A stretch of 64,000 bases of DNA from JBDFMH01 sp047238125. Its GTDB lineage: Bacteria > Pseudomonadota > Alphaproteobacteria > Sphingomonadales > Sphingomonadaceae. The position numbers were made by a program, and so were the translations under genes. The DNA is taken from NCBI RefSeq assembly GCF_047238125.1, contig NZ_JBDFMH010000001.1, positions 930,001 through 994,000 of the forward strand. Reading direction: 5' to 3'. Shown in pieces: positions 17,255-25,241 of this stretch; the first letter of the stretch is position 1, and each line of letters starts with the position of its first letter. The notes under the pieces are model-generated. The model did no database searches, was not told the DNA's origin, and worked only from the letters and a program-made list of their open reading frames with translations.

Positions 17255-18827
17255 CGCGTGTCTCGTTCAGCTCCAGCCTCGGGAAGATAGGGACGGGCGG
17301 CGCGAGCACAAAGCCGGACGCGGCCAGGCGACTATACCAGTCCGGGTCCGCGAGCGCCGTCAGGTCACGCTCGTCAACGGGAATTCCCATCGCGTCCAAC
17401 AGCTTGATTGCGGATGCTGGGACTACAGGCGATATGGCGATGGCAAGGTCGCGGATGCAGGCGAACAACGTTGCCAGTACGGTGGCCATCCGATCGGGAT
17501 CGGTCTTGCGCAGTGCCCAAGGTGCCTGCGCATCGACATATTGATTGCAGGCGAACACCGCCCGCATCCAGGCTTCGATACCTTTTTCGAGAGCCAGAGC
17601 GCCGAATTCGCGCGGGAAATCGACCGCACAAGCGTCATGCACGAGCGTCCGCAATGCGATATCCGCCGGGTCGCTTAAATCGGAGGAGGGAAGCACGCCG
17701 CCAAGATTTTTCGCGATCATCGAGAGGACGCGTTGCGCCAGATTGCCGAAGCTGTTGGCAAGATCGGCATTGGCCCGAGTGACGATCGCCTCGTCGCTAT
17801 AGCTGCCATCCTGCCCGAAGCTGACTTCGCGCAACAGGAAGTAGCGCAGCGCATCGACGCCATAGGTTTCAGCAAGAGCGACCGGATCGATGACGTTGCC
17901 GACCGACTTCGACATCTTCTCGCCCCGGCTCAACAGGAAACCGTGGCCAAACACCGATCGCGGCAGCGCCAGCTTCGCCGACATCAGGAAAGCCGGCCAG
18001 TAAACTGCATGGAATCGTACGATATCCTTTCCGATCACGTGCAGGTCGGCCGGCCACCATCGGTCGGTTGCCGCCGGATCGGCCGGATAGCCGGCACCGG
18101 TCAGATAATTGGTGAGTGCATCGACCCAGACATACATGACATGACCGTCGCTGCCCGGGACCTTGACGCCCCAATCGAAGCTGGTGCGTGAGATCGAAAG
18201 ATCCGAAAGCCCGCCGCGAACGAAGGCCATCACCTCGTTGCGCCGGCCTTCCGGCCGAATGAAATCCGGATTGGCCTCGTAGTGCGCGATCAGCCGATCC
18301 TGGAAGGCCGATAGCCGGAAGAACCAGCTTTCCTCGACCGTCCATTCCACCGGCGTGCCCTGCGGCGAAAGCCTGCCCTCTTCACCGTCGATCAGTTCCT
18401 TCTCGTCGTAAAAGGCTTCGTCGCGGACCGAATACCAGCCTTCGTAGCGACCGGAATAGATGTCGCCGGCATCCGCCATCGCCTGCCACAGCGCCTGGCT
18501 GGCGATATGATGGTCAGCGTCCGTAGTCCGGATGAAGCGATCGTAAGAGATGTTGAGAGCGTCAGCCATCGCCTTAAAATGGCCGGACATTTCGTCAGCA
18601 AGCGCACGCGGCTCCAGATCGCGCGCGCGTGCGGCTTGGGCCATCTTCAGCCCATGCTCATCGGTTCCGGTCAGGAATCGAACGTCGCGGCCTGCCAGCC
18701 GCTGGAAGCGCGCAATCGCATCGGTCGCGATCGCCTCATAGGCATGGCCGATATGCGGCCGGCCATTGGGATAGCTGATCGCGGTCGTGATATAATAGGG
18801 TTCGGGCAAGGCAGCCTCTCTCGACAA
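17244..18827 (-). CDS. metG: Methionine-tRNA ligase (MetRS)
   Basis: MetRS charges tRNA-Met, including the initiator. The 527-residue class I synthetase shows the HIGH-type signature PNGRPHIGHAYEA near the N-terminus, TGTDEHGLK, and the KMSKS loop in RGEKMSKSVGN. The anticodon-binding domain follows. The protein lacks the C-terminal tRNA-binding (Trbp) dimerisation domain of E. coli MetRS, and the connective peptide shows no obvious zinc-cysteine knuckle, which fits the shorter zinc-free subtype. It lies 3 nt downstream of holB and overlaps tatD. Confidence 0.97.
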   Translation of the reverse strand: MSREAALPEPYYITTAISYPNGRPHIGHAYEAIATDAIARFQRLAGRDVRFLTGTDEHGLKMAQAARARDLEPRALADEMSGHFKAMADALNISYDRFIRTTDADHHIASQALWQAMADAGDIYSGRYEGWYSVRDEAFYDEKELIDGEEGRLSPQGTPVEWTVEESWFFRLSAFQDRLIAHYEANPDFIRPEGRRNEVMAFVRGGLSDLSISRTSFDWGVKVPGSDGHVMYVWVDALTNYLTGAGYPADPAATDRWWPADLHVIGKDIVRFHAVYWPAFLMSAKLALPRSVFGHGFLLSRGEKMSKSVGNVIDPVALAETYGVDALRYFLLREVSFGQDGSYSDEAIVTRANADLANSFGNLAQRVLSMIAKNLGGVLPSSDLSDPADIALRTLVHDACAVDFPREFGALALEKGIEAWMRAVFACNQYVDAQAPWALRKTDPDRMATVLATLFACIRDLAIAISPVVPASAIKLLDAMGIPVDERDLTALADPDWYSRLAASGFVLAPPVPIFPRLELNETRDAG

Positions 18828-18830
18828 GCC

Positions 18831-19817
18831 TCAGCCTTTAACCGAGCGCTCGTCGGGGGCAAGCGCCGCGACCAGCCCCGCAATCTCGAAGACGGTCGTC
18901 TGCGGATCGAGCGATAGGCCGGGTGCAGCGCGCGCAAGGTCGCGCGCGTGCTCCCAAAGGCCGATCGCGGCCGCCAGCGCGAGCCCTTGCCGACGCTGCG
19001 CTTCCTGAGCGATACGGCTCGGCGCCCGATCCAGGAACGCCTCGTAGCGCGGCTGCGCGGCCTTTGCCGACAGCGACTGTGCCAGCGCAGAACGCCGGGC
19101 ATTGCCGCGATCGCCGTCTCGCGCCAGCCGGTCGAGCTCAGCATCCAGCGCTGCAATCTCGAGACCGGCAAAGCGCAACCCCGCCCCCGGCGATCCGGCA
19201 CCGATTGCTGCCAGTACGGCGATCTCCTCCTCGGTCGCGCCGGGCAGCGCGCCGCGCAGCACGCGGGCCATGTCCGCGGCATCGAGTCGCCCAAAGCGCA
19301 GTTGCCGGCAGCGCGAGCGAACGGTTGGCAACAGCCGGGCGGGCGCATGGCTGACCAGCAGGAAAATGGTGCCCGCAGGCGGTTCCTCCAACGATTTCAG
19401 CAGCGCATTGGCGGCCGGCGCCTCCAGGTCATCGATTGCATCGATCACGACGACCCGCCGTGGCGACAGGCTGGGCATGGTGGCGAAGCGCGGCCCGAGC
19501 CCGCGGATCTGATCGACGCTGATATTGCGCGCGAGCGACTTTGTCCTGTCATTCTCCAGCCGCGTCAACCGGATCAGATCCGGATGCGATCCGGCCGCGA
19601 TCAGGCGCGCGATGCGATGATCGGGCTCCACATCCAGCCCGGTGTCGGTCGGCGGCGGCCCAGCGGCCTCGGCCAATAGTCGTGCGGCGGCCGCATCGGC
19701 GAACATCGCCTTGCCCACGCCGCGGGGCCCGGTCAGCAACCAAGCATGATGCAGCCGGCCGCTGGCCATCGCTGCCAGAAAGGTCGCTAGGTTGGCGTCA
19801 TGACCGATTGGCGTCAT
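18831..19817 (-). CDS. holB: DNA polymerase III subunit delta-prime (HolB)
   Basis: This is the clamp-loader subunit of DNA polymerase III. The 328-residue AAA+ protein shows LHHAWLLTGPRGVGKAMFA at the Walker A position (with Ala after the lysine instead of Ser/Thr), VVVIDAIDDLEAPAANALLKSLEEPP, and the SRC sensor motif in TVRSRCRQLRF. A long helical C-terminal domain completes it. The classic zinc-binding cysteines of E. coli delta-prime are not evident. The ATG at 19817 overlaps the tmk stop (ATGA). The tmk-holB-metG-tatD order is a conserved bacterial arrangement that supports the call. Confidence 0.94.
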   Translation of the reverse strand: MTPIGHDANLATFLAAMASGRLHHAWLLTGPRGVGKAMFADAAAARLLAEAAGPPPTDTGLDVEPDHRIARLIAAGSHPDLIRLTRLENDRTKSLARNISVDQIRGLGPRFATMPSLSPRRVVVIDAIDDLEAPAANALLKSLEEPPAGTIFLLVSHAPARLLPTVRSRCRQLRFGRLDAADMARVLRGALPGATEEEIAVLAAIGAGSPGAGLRFAGLEIAALDAELDRLARDGDRGNARRSALAQSLSAKAAQPRYEAFLDRAPSRIAQEAQRRQGLALAAAIGLWEHARDLARAAPGLSLDPQTTVFEIAGLVAALAPDERSVKG

Positions 19818-20434
19818 GCGAACGCCCCGTCGATTGCTGCCAACAACCGATTGGTCACGGCCGTCGGCTCGCCGAGCGCGTCGATGATCCGGAAGCGTGC
19901 CGGCTCCGCCGCGGCCAGAGCCTGGAACCCGTCTGCGACCCGCCGATGATAATTTGCGCCGCGAGCATCGAACCGGTCGGCGCGGCCGTCGTCGCGCGCT
20001 TTCAGACGGGTCGCGATGGCCTCGGGCGGTGCCGTCAGCAGCAGTGTGAGATCGGGAAGCAGCCCGCCGCTGCCGGTCTCGTGCAATGCCGCGATGCGAT
20101 CCAGGCCGAGCCCGCTCGCCATGCCCTGATAGGCGCGCGAGCTGTCGACAAACCGGTCGCACAGCACCCACCGGCCCGCGGCAAGCGCGGGCGCGATCGT
20201 CCTCGCAACATGGTCGCCGCGGGCGGCCGCGAACAACAGTGCTTCTGGGCCATCGTCCCAATCACGCTCGAACAACAGGCTGCGGATCGCCTCTGCGCCG
20301 GCGCTGCCGCCGGGTTCGCGCGTCTCCACCAGATCGATCCCGCGCGTACGCAGCGCGGTGCCCAACGCACGCGCCTGGGTGGACTTGCCGACCCCTTCCC
20401 CGCCCTCCAGCGTGATGAACCGCCCGCGCGTCAC
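19814..20434 (-). CDS. tmk: Thymidylate kinase
   Basis: This enzyme phosphorylates dTMP to dTDP. The 206-residue P-loop kinase begins with a GTG at 20434 and shows the P-loop EGGEGVGKSTQ, the DR motif in LCDRFVDSSRAYQG, TREPGG, and a LID-like RADRFDARG segment. The GTG was chosen because the family N-terminus (RGRFITLEGGEG) starts directly after it; upstream codons in the open frame fall inside dacF. The gap to dacF is 10 nt, and the stop overlaps holB. Confidence 0.96.
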   Translation of the reverse strand: MTRGRFITLEGGEGVGKSTQARALGTALRTRGIDLVETREPGGSAGAEAIRSLLFERDWDDGPEALLFAAARGDHVARTIAPALAAGRWVLCDRFVDSSRAYQGMASGLGLDRIAALHETGSGGLLPDLTLLLTAPPEAIATRLKARDDGRADRFDARGANYHRRVADGFQALAAAEPARFRIIDALGEPTAVTNRLLAAIDGAFA

Positions 20435-20444
20435 GTACCGCGGA

Positions 20445-21617
20445 TCAGGCCATGCCGAGCAGCCAGCGCAGCCCGGCCCAGATCCGCCCGAAGAAGCCCG
20501 CTTCGGCGACATCGGCGGCGGCGACCAGCGGCAGCCGCTGCGGCGGCATGTCGGCCGTCGCTACCACGAGATCAGCGACATGGGTGCCGGCCTTGATCGG
20601 CGCCTTCAGCGGGCCATCATAGACGACGCGCATCCGGAGATCCGATCCCAGCCCGGCCGGAACCGTGACCGAAAGATCGCGCGGCGCGACCAGCCCGACC
20701 TGATCCTCGCTGCCCAGCTGCACGCGCGCGGTCTGCACCGCCTGGCCCTTCTTGAAAAGCGGCTTGGCCGTCCACGCACCGAAGCCCCAGTTCATGAACG
20801 CGACCGACTGCTCGATCCGGCCGTTGAAGCTGTCGAGCCCGGCCAGCACCATCACCAGCCTGCGGCCGTTCTGCTTAGCCGAGCCGGTGAAGCCGTAGCC
20901 CGCTTCGGACGTGTGGCCGGTCTTCAGCCCGTCGGCGCCAGCGACGCGGCCCAGCAGCGGATCACGATTGGCCTGGGTGATGTCGGCACCCGAGCCCATG
21001 GTCTTGCCCCACGTGAAGCTCTTCTGGCTGTAGTACGCCTTGTAGAGATCGGGGAAATCCTCGATCGTCCGCTCGGCCAGCGTCGATAGGTCGCGGGCGG
21101 TCACGAAGGTCACGCCTGCATCCGGCCAACCGTTCGAATTGCCGAAATTGCTGTTCGTCATCCCCAGCTCTTTCGCGCGCCGGTTCATGAGCGCCACGAA
21201 CGCGGGTTCGGTGCCCGAAATGCCCTCGGCCAGCACAACACATGCATCGTTGCCGGAAAGCGTGACGATGCCGTGCAGCAGGTTGCGCACGCTTACCTGC
21301 TCACCGGGGGAAAGGAACATCGTCGAACCGGCTTCGGGCCCGTGCCAGCGCCGCCACGTTTCCGGCTGCACCGTGATCATCTTGTCCAGGCTGAGCTCGC
21401 CCTTCTTGATCAGGTCGAACACTACATAGACCGTCATCATCTTCGCCATCGACGCGGGCGGCATCCGCCGATCGGCATCGCGGGCGAACAGGATCGCACC
21501 CGACGACAGATCCTTCATGAAGGCGACCGGTGCCGGCGTGTCGAACGGCGGTGCCGCGGCCGGGGCAGCGCCTGCCGCCAGCAGCGCGAACAGCGAAAGG
21601 GATTTGAGACGCATCAT
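20445..21617 (-). CDS. D-alanyl-D-alanine carboxypeptidase (PBP5/DacF-like)
   Basis: This periplasmic low-molecular-weight penicillin-binding protein trims the terminal D-Ala from peptidoglycan stem peptides. The 390-residue chain has a signal peptide (to about residue 22, LLAAGAAPAAA) and the three catalytic motifs: SxxK in PPASMAKMM, SxN in LSGNDACVV, and KTG in DGLKTGHTSE. A C-terminal PBP5-like beta domain and an amphipathic anchor helix (FGRIWAGLRWLLGM) follow. Two adjacent ATGs (21617 and 21614) are possible starts. It sits 4 nt from rlpA in a cell-wall gene run. Confidence 0.95.
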   Translation of the reverse strand: MMRLKSLSLFALLAAGAAPAAAPPFDTPAPVAFMKDLSSGAILFARDADRRMPPASMAKMMTVYVVFDLIKKGELSLDKMITVQPETWRRWHGPEAGSTMFLSPGEQVSVRNLLHGIVTLSGNDACVVLAEGISGTEPAFVALMNRRAKELGMTNSNFGNSNGWPDAGVTFVTARDLSTLAERTIEDFPDLYKAYYSQKSFTWGKTMGSGADITQANRDPLLGRVAGADGLKTGHTSEAGYGFTGSAKQNGRRLVMVLAGLDSFNGRIEQSVAFMNWGFGAWTAKPLFKKGQAVQTARVQLGSEDQVGLVAPRDLSVTVPAGLGSDLRMRVVYDGPLKAPIKAGTHVADLVVATADMPPQRLPLVAAADVAEAGFFGRIWAGLRWLLGMA

Positions 21618-21621
21618 CTAC

Positions 21622-22140
21622 TCACTTGTGGGCGGAAGGATCGGACGCCTGATAACCATCCGCTGTCGCCTGCGCCAGCACCGGATCGGTCGCGGCGCGG
21701 CGATCGATCCGCCGCACGCGCACCTGGGCGATCCCGTCGCGCACCAGCCCGATCCGCTGAGCTGCGGCCTGCGACAGATCGATGATCCGGCCGGGGACGA
21801 ACGGGCCGCGATCGTTGATCCTCACGATCACCCGGCGGCCGTCATCCAGCCGGGTCACCTCGACCAGGCAGGGCATCGGCAAGGTCGGATGCGCAGCGGT
21901 CAGGTCACCAGGGCGATAGCGTTCGCCATTCGCGGTCGCGCGACCCGCATGGCCAGGCCCGTACCAGGATGCCAGGCCGGTGCGGTCATAGCGGCGGTCG
22001 TCCGCCGGATAATAAGTGCGGCCGGCGATGGTATAGGGCTTGCCGATCTTGACCGCCCCTGCCGCGCCGCGCCCGCGATCGCCCGCGCAGCCGGCCAGCG
22101 CCATGCACCCGGCCAGCGCCAGCGCGCCGGCCGCCCTCAC
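21622..22140 (-). CDS. rlpA: RlpA-like septal ring lytic transglycosylase lipoprotein
   Basis: This 172-residue lipoprotein has a lipobox (LAGC, with a second candidate LAGCAG at the mature end) and a double-psi beta-barrel RlpA domain. Family motifs present are GLASWYGPGHAGRATANGE, AAHPTLP, VIVRINDRGPF and the aspartate in GRIIDLSQAAA. In Pseudomonas, RlpA cleaves naked glycans at the septum. The usual C-terminal SPOR domain is absent, so septal targeting would need another signal. The start is a GTG overlapping the upstream transglycosylase stop (GTGA). Confidence 0.92.
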   Translation of the reverse strand: MRAAGALALAGCMALAGCAGDRGRGAAGAVKIGKPYTIAGRTYYPADDRRYDRTGLASWYGPGHAGRATANGERYRPGDLTAAHPTLPMPCLVEVTRLDDGRRVIVRINDRGPFVPGRIIDLSQAAAQRIGLVRDGIAQVRVRRIDRRAATDPVLAQATADGYQASDPSAHK

Positions 22141-23216
22141 CGCGCCACTTCGTCGGCCAGCAGGCCCACCGACAGCGCGTAGAAATTGGAGCAGTTATAA
22201 TCGAGGATCGATCGATAGTTGGTCGTCAGCAGATAGGCGGTCGCGCCCGGTCCGTCGGGTTCGATCAGGCTGGCGAACTCATTCTCCGCCGGCGCCGGCC
22301 AGCTGACCGGCTGCACGCCCAGCGCACGCCATTCGGCCATCGTTAGCCAGCGGCTGTGCCGTTCGTGCACACGCGGGCAGCGCGGTGATGTGATCCGTGC
22401 GCGCAATCCCTGACGATCGAGCTCCGCCGGCACGCGCACGGCCACGCCCCAGGGAACGTTGGGCTTCCAGCCGGCATTGACCAGATAATTGCCGATCGAC
22501 GCCAGCGCATCTGTCTCGTTGGTCCAGATGTCGCGGCGGCCATCGCCGTCGCCGTCCACCGCCAGTCGCAGATACATGCTCGGCAGGAACTGCGGATAGC
22601 CGGTCGCCCCGGCCCAGCTGCCCTTCAGCCGCTCGCGCGGGATGCCCGACTGCAGCAGCTGCAGGGTCGCGATGAATTCGGTAGTGAACAGTTCGCGACG
22701 ACGCCCGTCATAGGCCAGCGTCGCCAGCGAGCGCAGCAGATCGAAATCGCCGACATAGGTGCCATAGCCGGTCTCATGGCCATAGATCGCCATCATCACC
22801 GATTCGGGCACGCCGGTACGTGCCTCGATCCGCGCCAGCTTCGGACGCAAATCCTGGTAACGCTTCCGGCCCCGCCCGATCCGGTCGGCATCGACATGGC
22901 GGGCCTTGTAAGGTGCGAAGCGCGGGATCGCGGCCGCCGGCGCGTTGGGATTCCCGCCCGGTTGATCGCGGTCGAGCGCCACGACGCGCGGATTGTAGCT
23001 CAGCGTCGGCAATACGCGATCGAGCGTATCGGCGCGGATGCCGGCGCGCATGGCACGCGGCCGCAGCCCATCGAGAAAGGCGCGGAACGCGGCTTCGCGA
23101 TCGTCGATCACATCGGCGCCAGGCAATTGCGCCTCGGCCGGTGCGGCGACGCGCATCGCCCCTGCCCCGGCCAGCATCGCCACACCAATCATCACTCGCT
23201 GCCAACCCTGGCGCAT
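22137..23216 (-). CDS. MltB-type lytic murein transglycosylase
   Basis: This 359-residue periplasmic enzyme cleaves glycan strands with 1,6-anhydro product formation. It has a signal peptide (MRQGWQRVMIGVAMLAGAGAMRVA) and the SLT_2/MltB fold, with the catalytic glutamate in AIYGHETGYGTYVGDFDLL. GSWAGATGYPQFLPSMYLRLAVD and the DIWTNETDALASIGNYL segment are diagnostic. The ATG at 23216 follows GGGAG at 7-nt spacing, so the open frame beyond it is not translated. It leads the MltB-RlpA-PBP5 cell-wall run and lies about 120 nt from tRNA-Ser. Confidence 0.93.
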   Translation of the reverse strand: MRQGWQRVMIGVAMLAGAGAMRVAAPAEAQLPGADVIDDREAAFRAFLDGLRPRAMRAGIRADTLDRVLPTLSYNPRVVALDRDQPGGNPNAPAAAIPRFAPYKARHVDADRIGRGRKRYQDLRPKLARIEARTGVPESVMMAIYGHETGYGTYVGDFDLLRSLATLAYDGRRRELFTTEFIATLQLLQSGIPRERLKGSWAGATGYPQFLPSMYLRLAVDGDGDGRRDIWTNETDALASIGNYLVNAGWKPNVPWGVAVRVPAELDRQGLRARITSPRCPRVHERHSRWLTMAEWRALGVQPVSWPAPAENEFASLIEPDGPGATAYLLTTNYRSILDYNCSNFYALSVGLLADEVAR

Positions 23217-23339
23217 GCCTGTCTCCCACTCGTCCGGCAGCTTCGCACAGCCGGGCCCGCGCAGGAAACCCCATCGTCGCAGTCCGGCCACGCCGCACCG
23301 CTTGCACCCGCAGCCGGATTGAGCCATCCCCCCGCCGCG

Positions 23340-23429
23340 GGAAGAGTGGCCGAGTGGTTTAAGGCAGCGGTCTTGAAAACCGCCGTGGGTTCACGCTCAC
23401 CGTGGGTTCGAATCCCACCTCTTCCGCCA
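23340..23429 (+). tRNA. tRNA-Ser (anticodon TGA)
   Basis: This is a type II tRNA with a long variable arm. The acceptor stem pairs GGAAGAG (23340-23346) with CTCTTCC (23419-23425), followed by discriminator G and an encoded CCA (23427-23429). The anticodon stem GCGGT/ACCGC encloses the loop CTTGAAA, giving anticodon TGA at 23374-23376, which reads UCA/UCN serine codons. The T-arm has the GGTTCGAATCC signature. The gene lies on the opposite strand to both neighbours. Confidence 0.98.
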
Positions 23430-23444
23430 CCGGCCGTCGATCGA

Positions 23445-25091
23445 TTAGAATCGCATCGCGGCGCGGACCGAGGCGCGAGGGGTGCGGTCGCGGCTGTCGA
23501 AGCGGTCGGCGTTGAGCGGTACTGCCATCTCGAAACCCAGATCGATCCGCTTCCAGCCGAGGCGAACCCCCGCGCCGCTCGACAGCAGGCTGCCGCCGCC
23601 GAAGCCGTTCCGCAGATTGTCGACATAGCCGCCATCGACGAAGCCGTAGAGCTGCAGCCGCTCGATGAGATCGCGCGGACCGCGCTGGAAATCCAGCCGC
23701 AGTTCCGCGCTGCCCAGGATGCCGCTGTCGCCGGTGCGTTCGCTATAGTCATAGGCGCGACCGAACGTCGGGCCGCCGGCGCCGATCTCGGCGGTCGCCA
23801 GCAACGGGCGGCTGGCCAGCTGCCCGGCTGAGGCCAGGCGCAGGCTCAGCCGCTCGCTCAACCGCTTGTCCCAGTCGGCAGCGAAGCCCGCTGTCACGAA
23901 CCGGGCGTCGCCATCGTCGCGCGAGCTCAGCAGATCGCCTTCGCGAGTGGCGTCGCCGACCGGCAGCCCCGCCGTTACCGTCAATTCGCTGCTGTATGTA
24001 CCGCCAGCGATCGTGCCGCGGCCGTTGATCGACACCGCCAGCGTCGTCAGCCGATCGCGGCGCAATGGCCGGCCGAGAATATCCTGGTCGATTCCCGTGC
24101 CGCGCAGTTCCAACCCGGCCCACAGGCTGTGCGCCTTGCGGCGGATCAGCGCATGACTGTAGCTCAGATAGGCCTCGACGCTCTTGCCGACCACGTCGAA
24201 GGCGCTGAGGCTGGCCCCCGGATTGGACCGGCCATAGGATCCGCCGAACGTCAGCCGCCCGCCGGTGGCGATTACGGGCAGCGCATAGCGCGCGCCGAAG
24301 AATGCGAATTCCTTCGGGTCGTTGGGCGTGTTGGCCGCCAGCAGGCCGATCTCGTCGCCGGCCGTCGCGACGCCGCGGAGGTTTGCGAGCAAGGTGGAGC
24401 GGATCGGACCGACCTCGCTGCTACCGCGATTATCGACCTGGAAAAAGGCGTTGGCGCGGTCTTCGACGATGGTGACGAGCAGGATGCCGAAGCCATCCTG
24501 GCGAACGAAGCGACTTTCCTTGACGCGGACGCCAGGGATGTCGCCGATCGCGAGCAATGTGCGTTCCAGTTCCGATCGGGTGATCGCACGCCGGCCGCGC
24601 AGCCGATCAAGGATTCGTTCTGCTGCGGCGTTGCTTGCGCCCAGCGCGCGGACGGCATCGATCCGTCCCTCGTCCAGAGTGACCTCGATCAGGCCACCGG
24701 CCATCGACTGAGGCTGGATCGACGCCGTGGCGAAGGCTAGCCCGCGCCCGCGCGCGACATCGGCCACGGCCCGGGCCAGATCGCGCAAGCCCGATGCATC
24801 CAGCGATTGCCCGACGAACCTGCCGAACACCGGGGCGAAGGCCGATGTCGGTACCACCTCGTTGCCGATCACCCGGATCGCACCCGCGACGATCGACGGA
24901 CCGGCGCGCGTCCCTGCTGTCGGATCGGGGGCGCCCTCGACACTGATCGCAGGCGGCGGAGCGGGCGTTTCCTTGGTCGGCAGTGAATCGCGCGTGATTG
25001 TGGGGTCGGCGCGGTCGAGCACATTCTGTGCCTGGACCGGCATGGTCATGGCGAGGCCTGCCGCGGCAAGAAATTTGATCTGGATACGCAT
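23445..25091 (-). CDS. ShlB/FhaC/HecB-family outer-membrane transporter (TpsB)
   Basis: This 548-residue outer-membrane protein is of the two-partner secretion transporter class. It has a signal peptide (MRIQIKFLAAAGLAMTMPVQA), a proline-rich linker, a POTRA region (about 65-190, with IRVIGNEVVPTSAF and a second domain ending near GVRVKESRF) and a C-terminal 16-strand-type barrel. The sequence ends in Phe (RAAMRF), as expected for BAM substrates. TpsB proteins export a large partner with a TPS domain. No such TpsA is adjacent; the divergent neighbour is a FecR-domain protein instead. The cargo is therefore uncertain. The gene ends 15 nt from tRNA-Ser. Confidence 0.88.
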   Translation of the reverse strand: MRIQIKFLAAAGLAMTMPVQAQNVLDRADPTITRDSLPTKETPAPPPAISVEGAPDPTAGTRAGPSIVAGAIRVIGNEVVPTSAFAPVFGRFVGQSLDASGLRDLARAVADVARGRGLAFATASIQPQSMAGGLIEVTLDEGRIDAVRALGASNAAAERILDRLRGRRAITRSELERTLLAIGDIPGVRVKESRFVRQDGFGILLVTIVEDRANAFFQVDNRGSSEVGPIRSTLLANLRGVATAGDEIGLLAANTPNDPKEFAFFGARYALPVIATGGRLTFGGSYGRSNPGASLSAFDVVGKSVEAYLSYSHALIRRKAHSLWAGLELRGTGIDQDILGRPLRRDRLTTLAVSINGRGTIAGGTYSSELTVTAGLPVGDATREGDLLSSRDDGDARFVTAGFAADWDKRLSERLSLRLASAGQLASRPLLATAEIGAGGPTFGRAYDYSERTGDSGILGSAELRLDFQRGPRDLIERLQLYGFVDGGYVDNLRNGFGGGSLLSSGAGVRLGWKRIDLGFEMAVPLNADRFDSRDRTPRASVRAAMRF

Positions 25092-25241
25092 TCGCCGGTC
25101 TCACGCCATGGGAGCGCCCTCTTTCGTTCCGAAGGTATTGAAAAAGCGTGATGCGGCCGGGCGTTAACTGCATCCGCTCATATTTAAAAAGGTCTCGCCG
25201 CGTACGCAGGCTGCCGACACTGGGTTTTCGGAGTGCGTTTG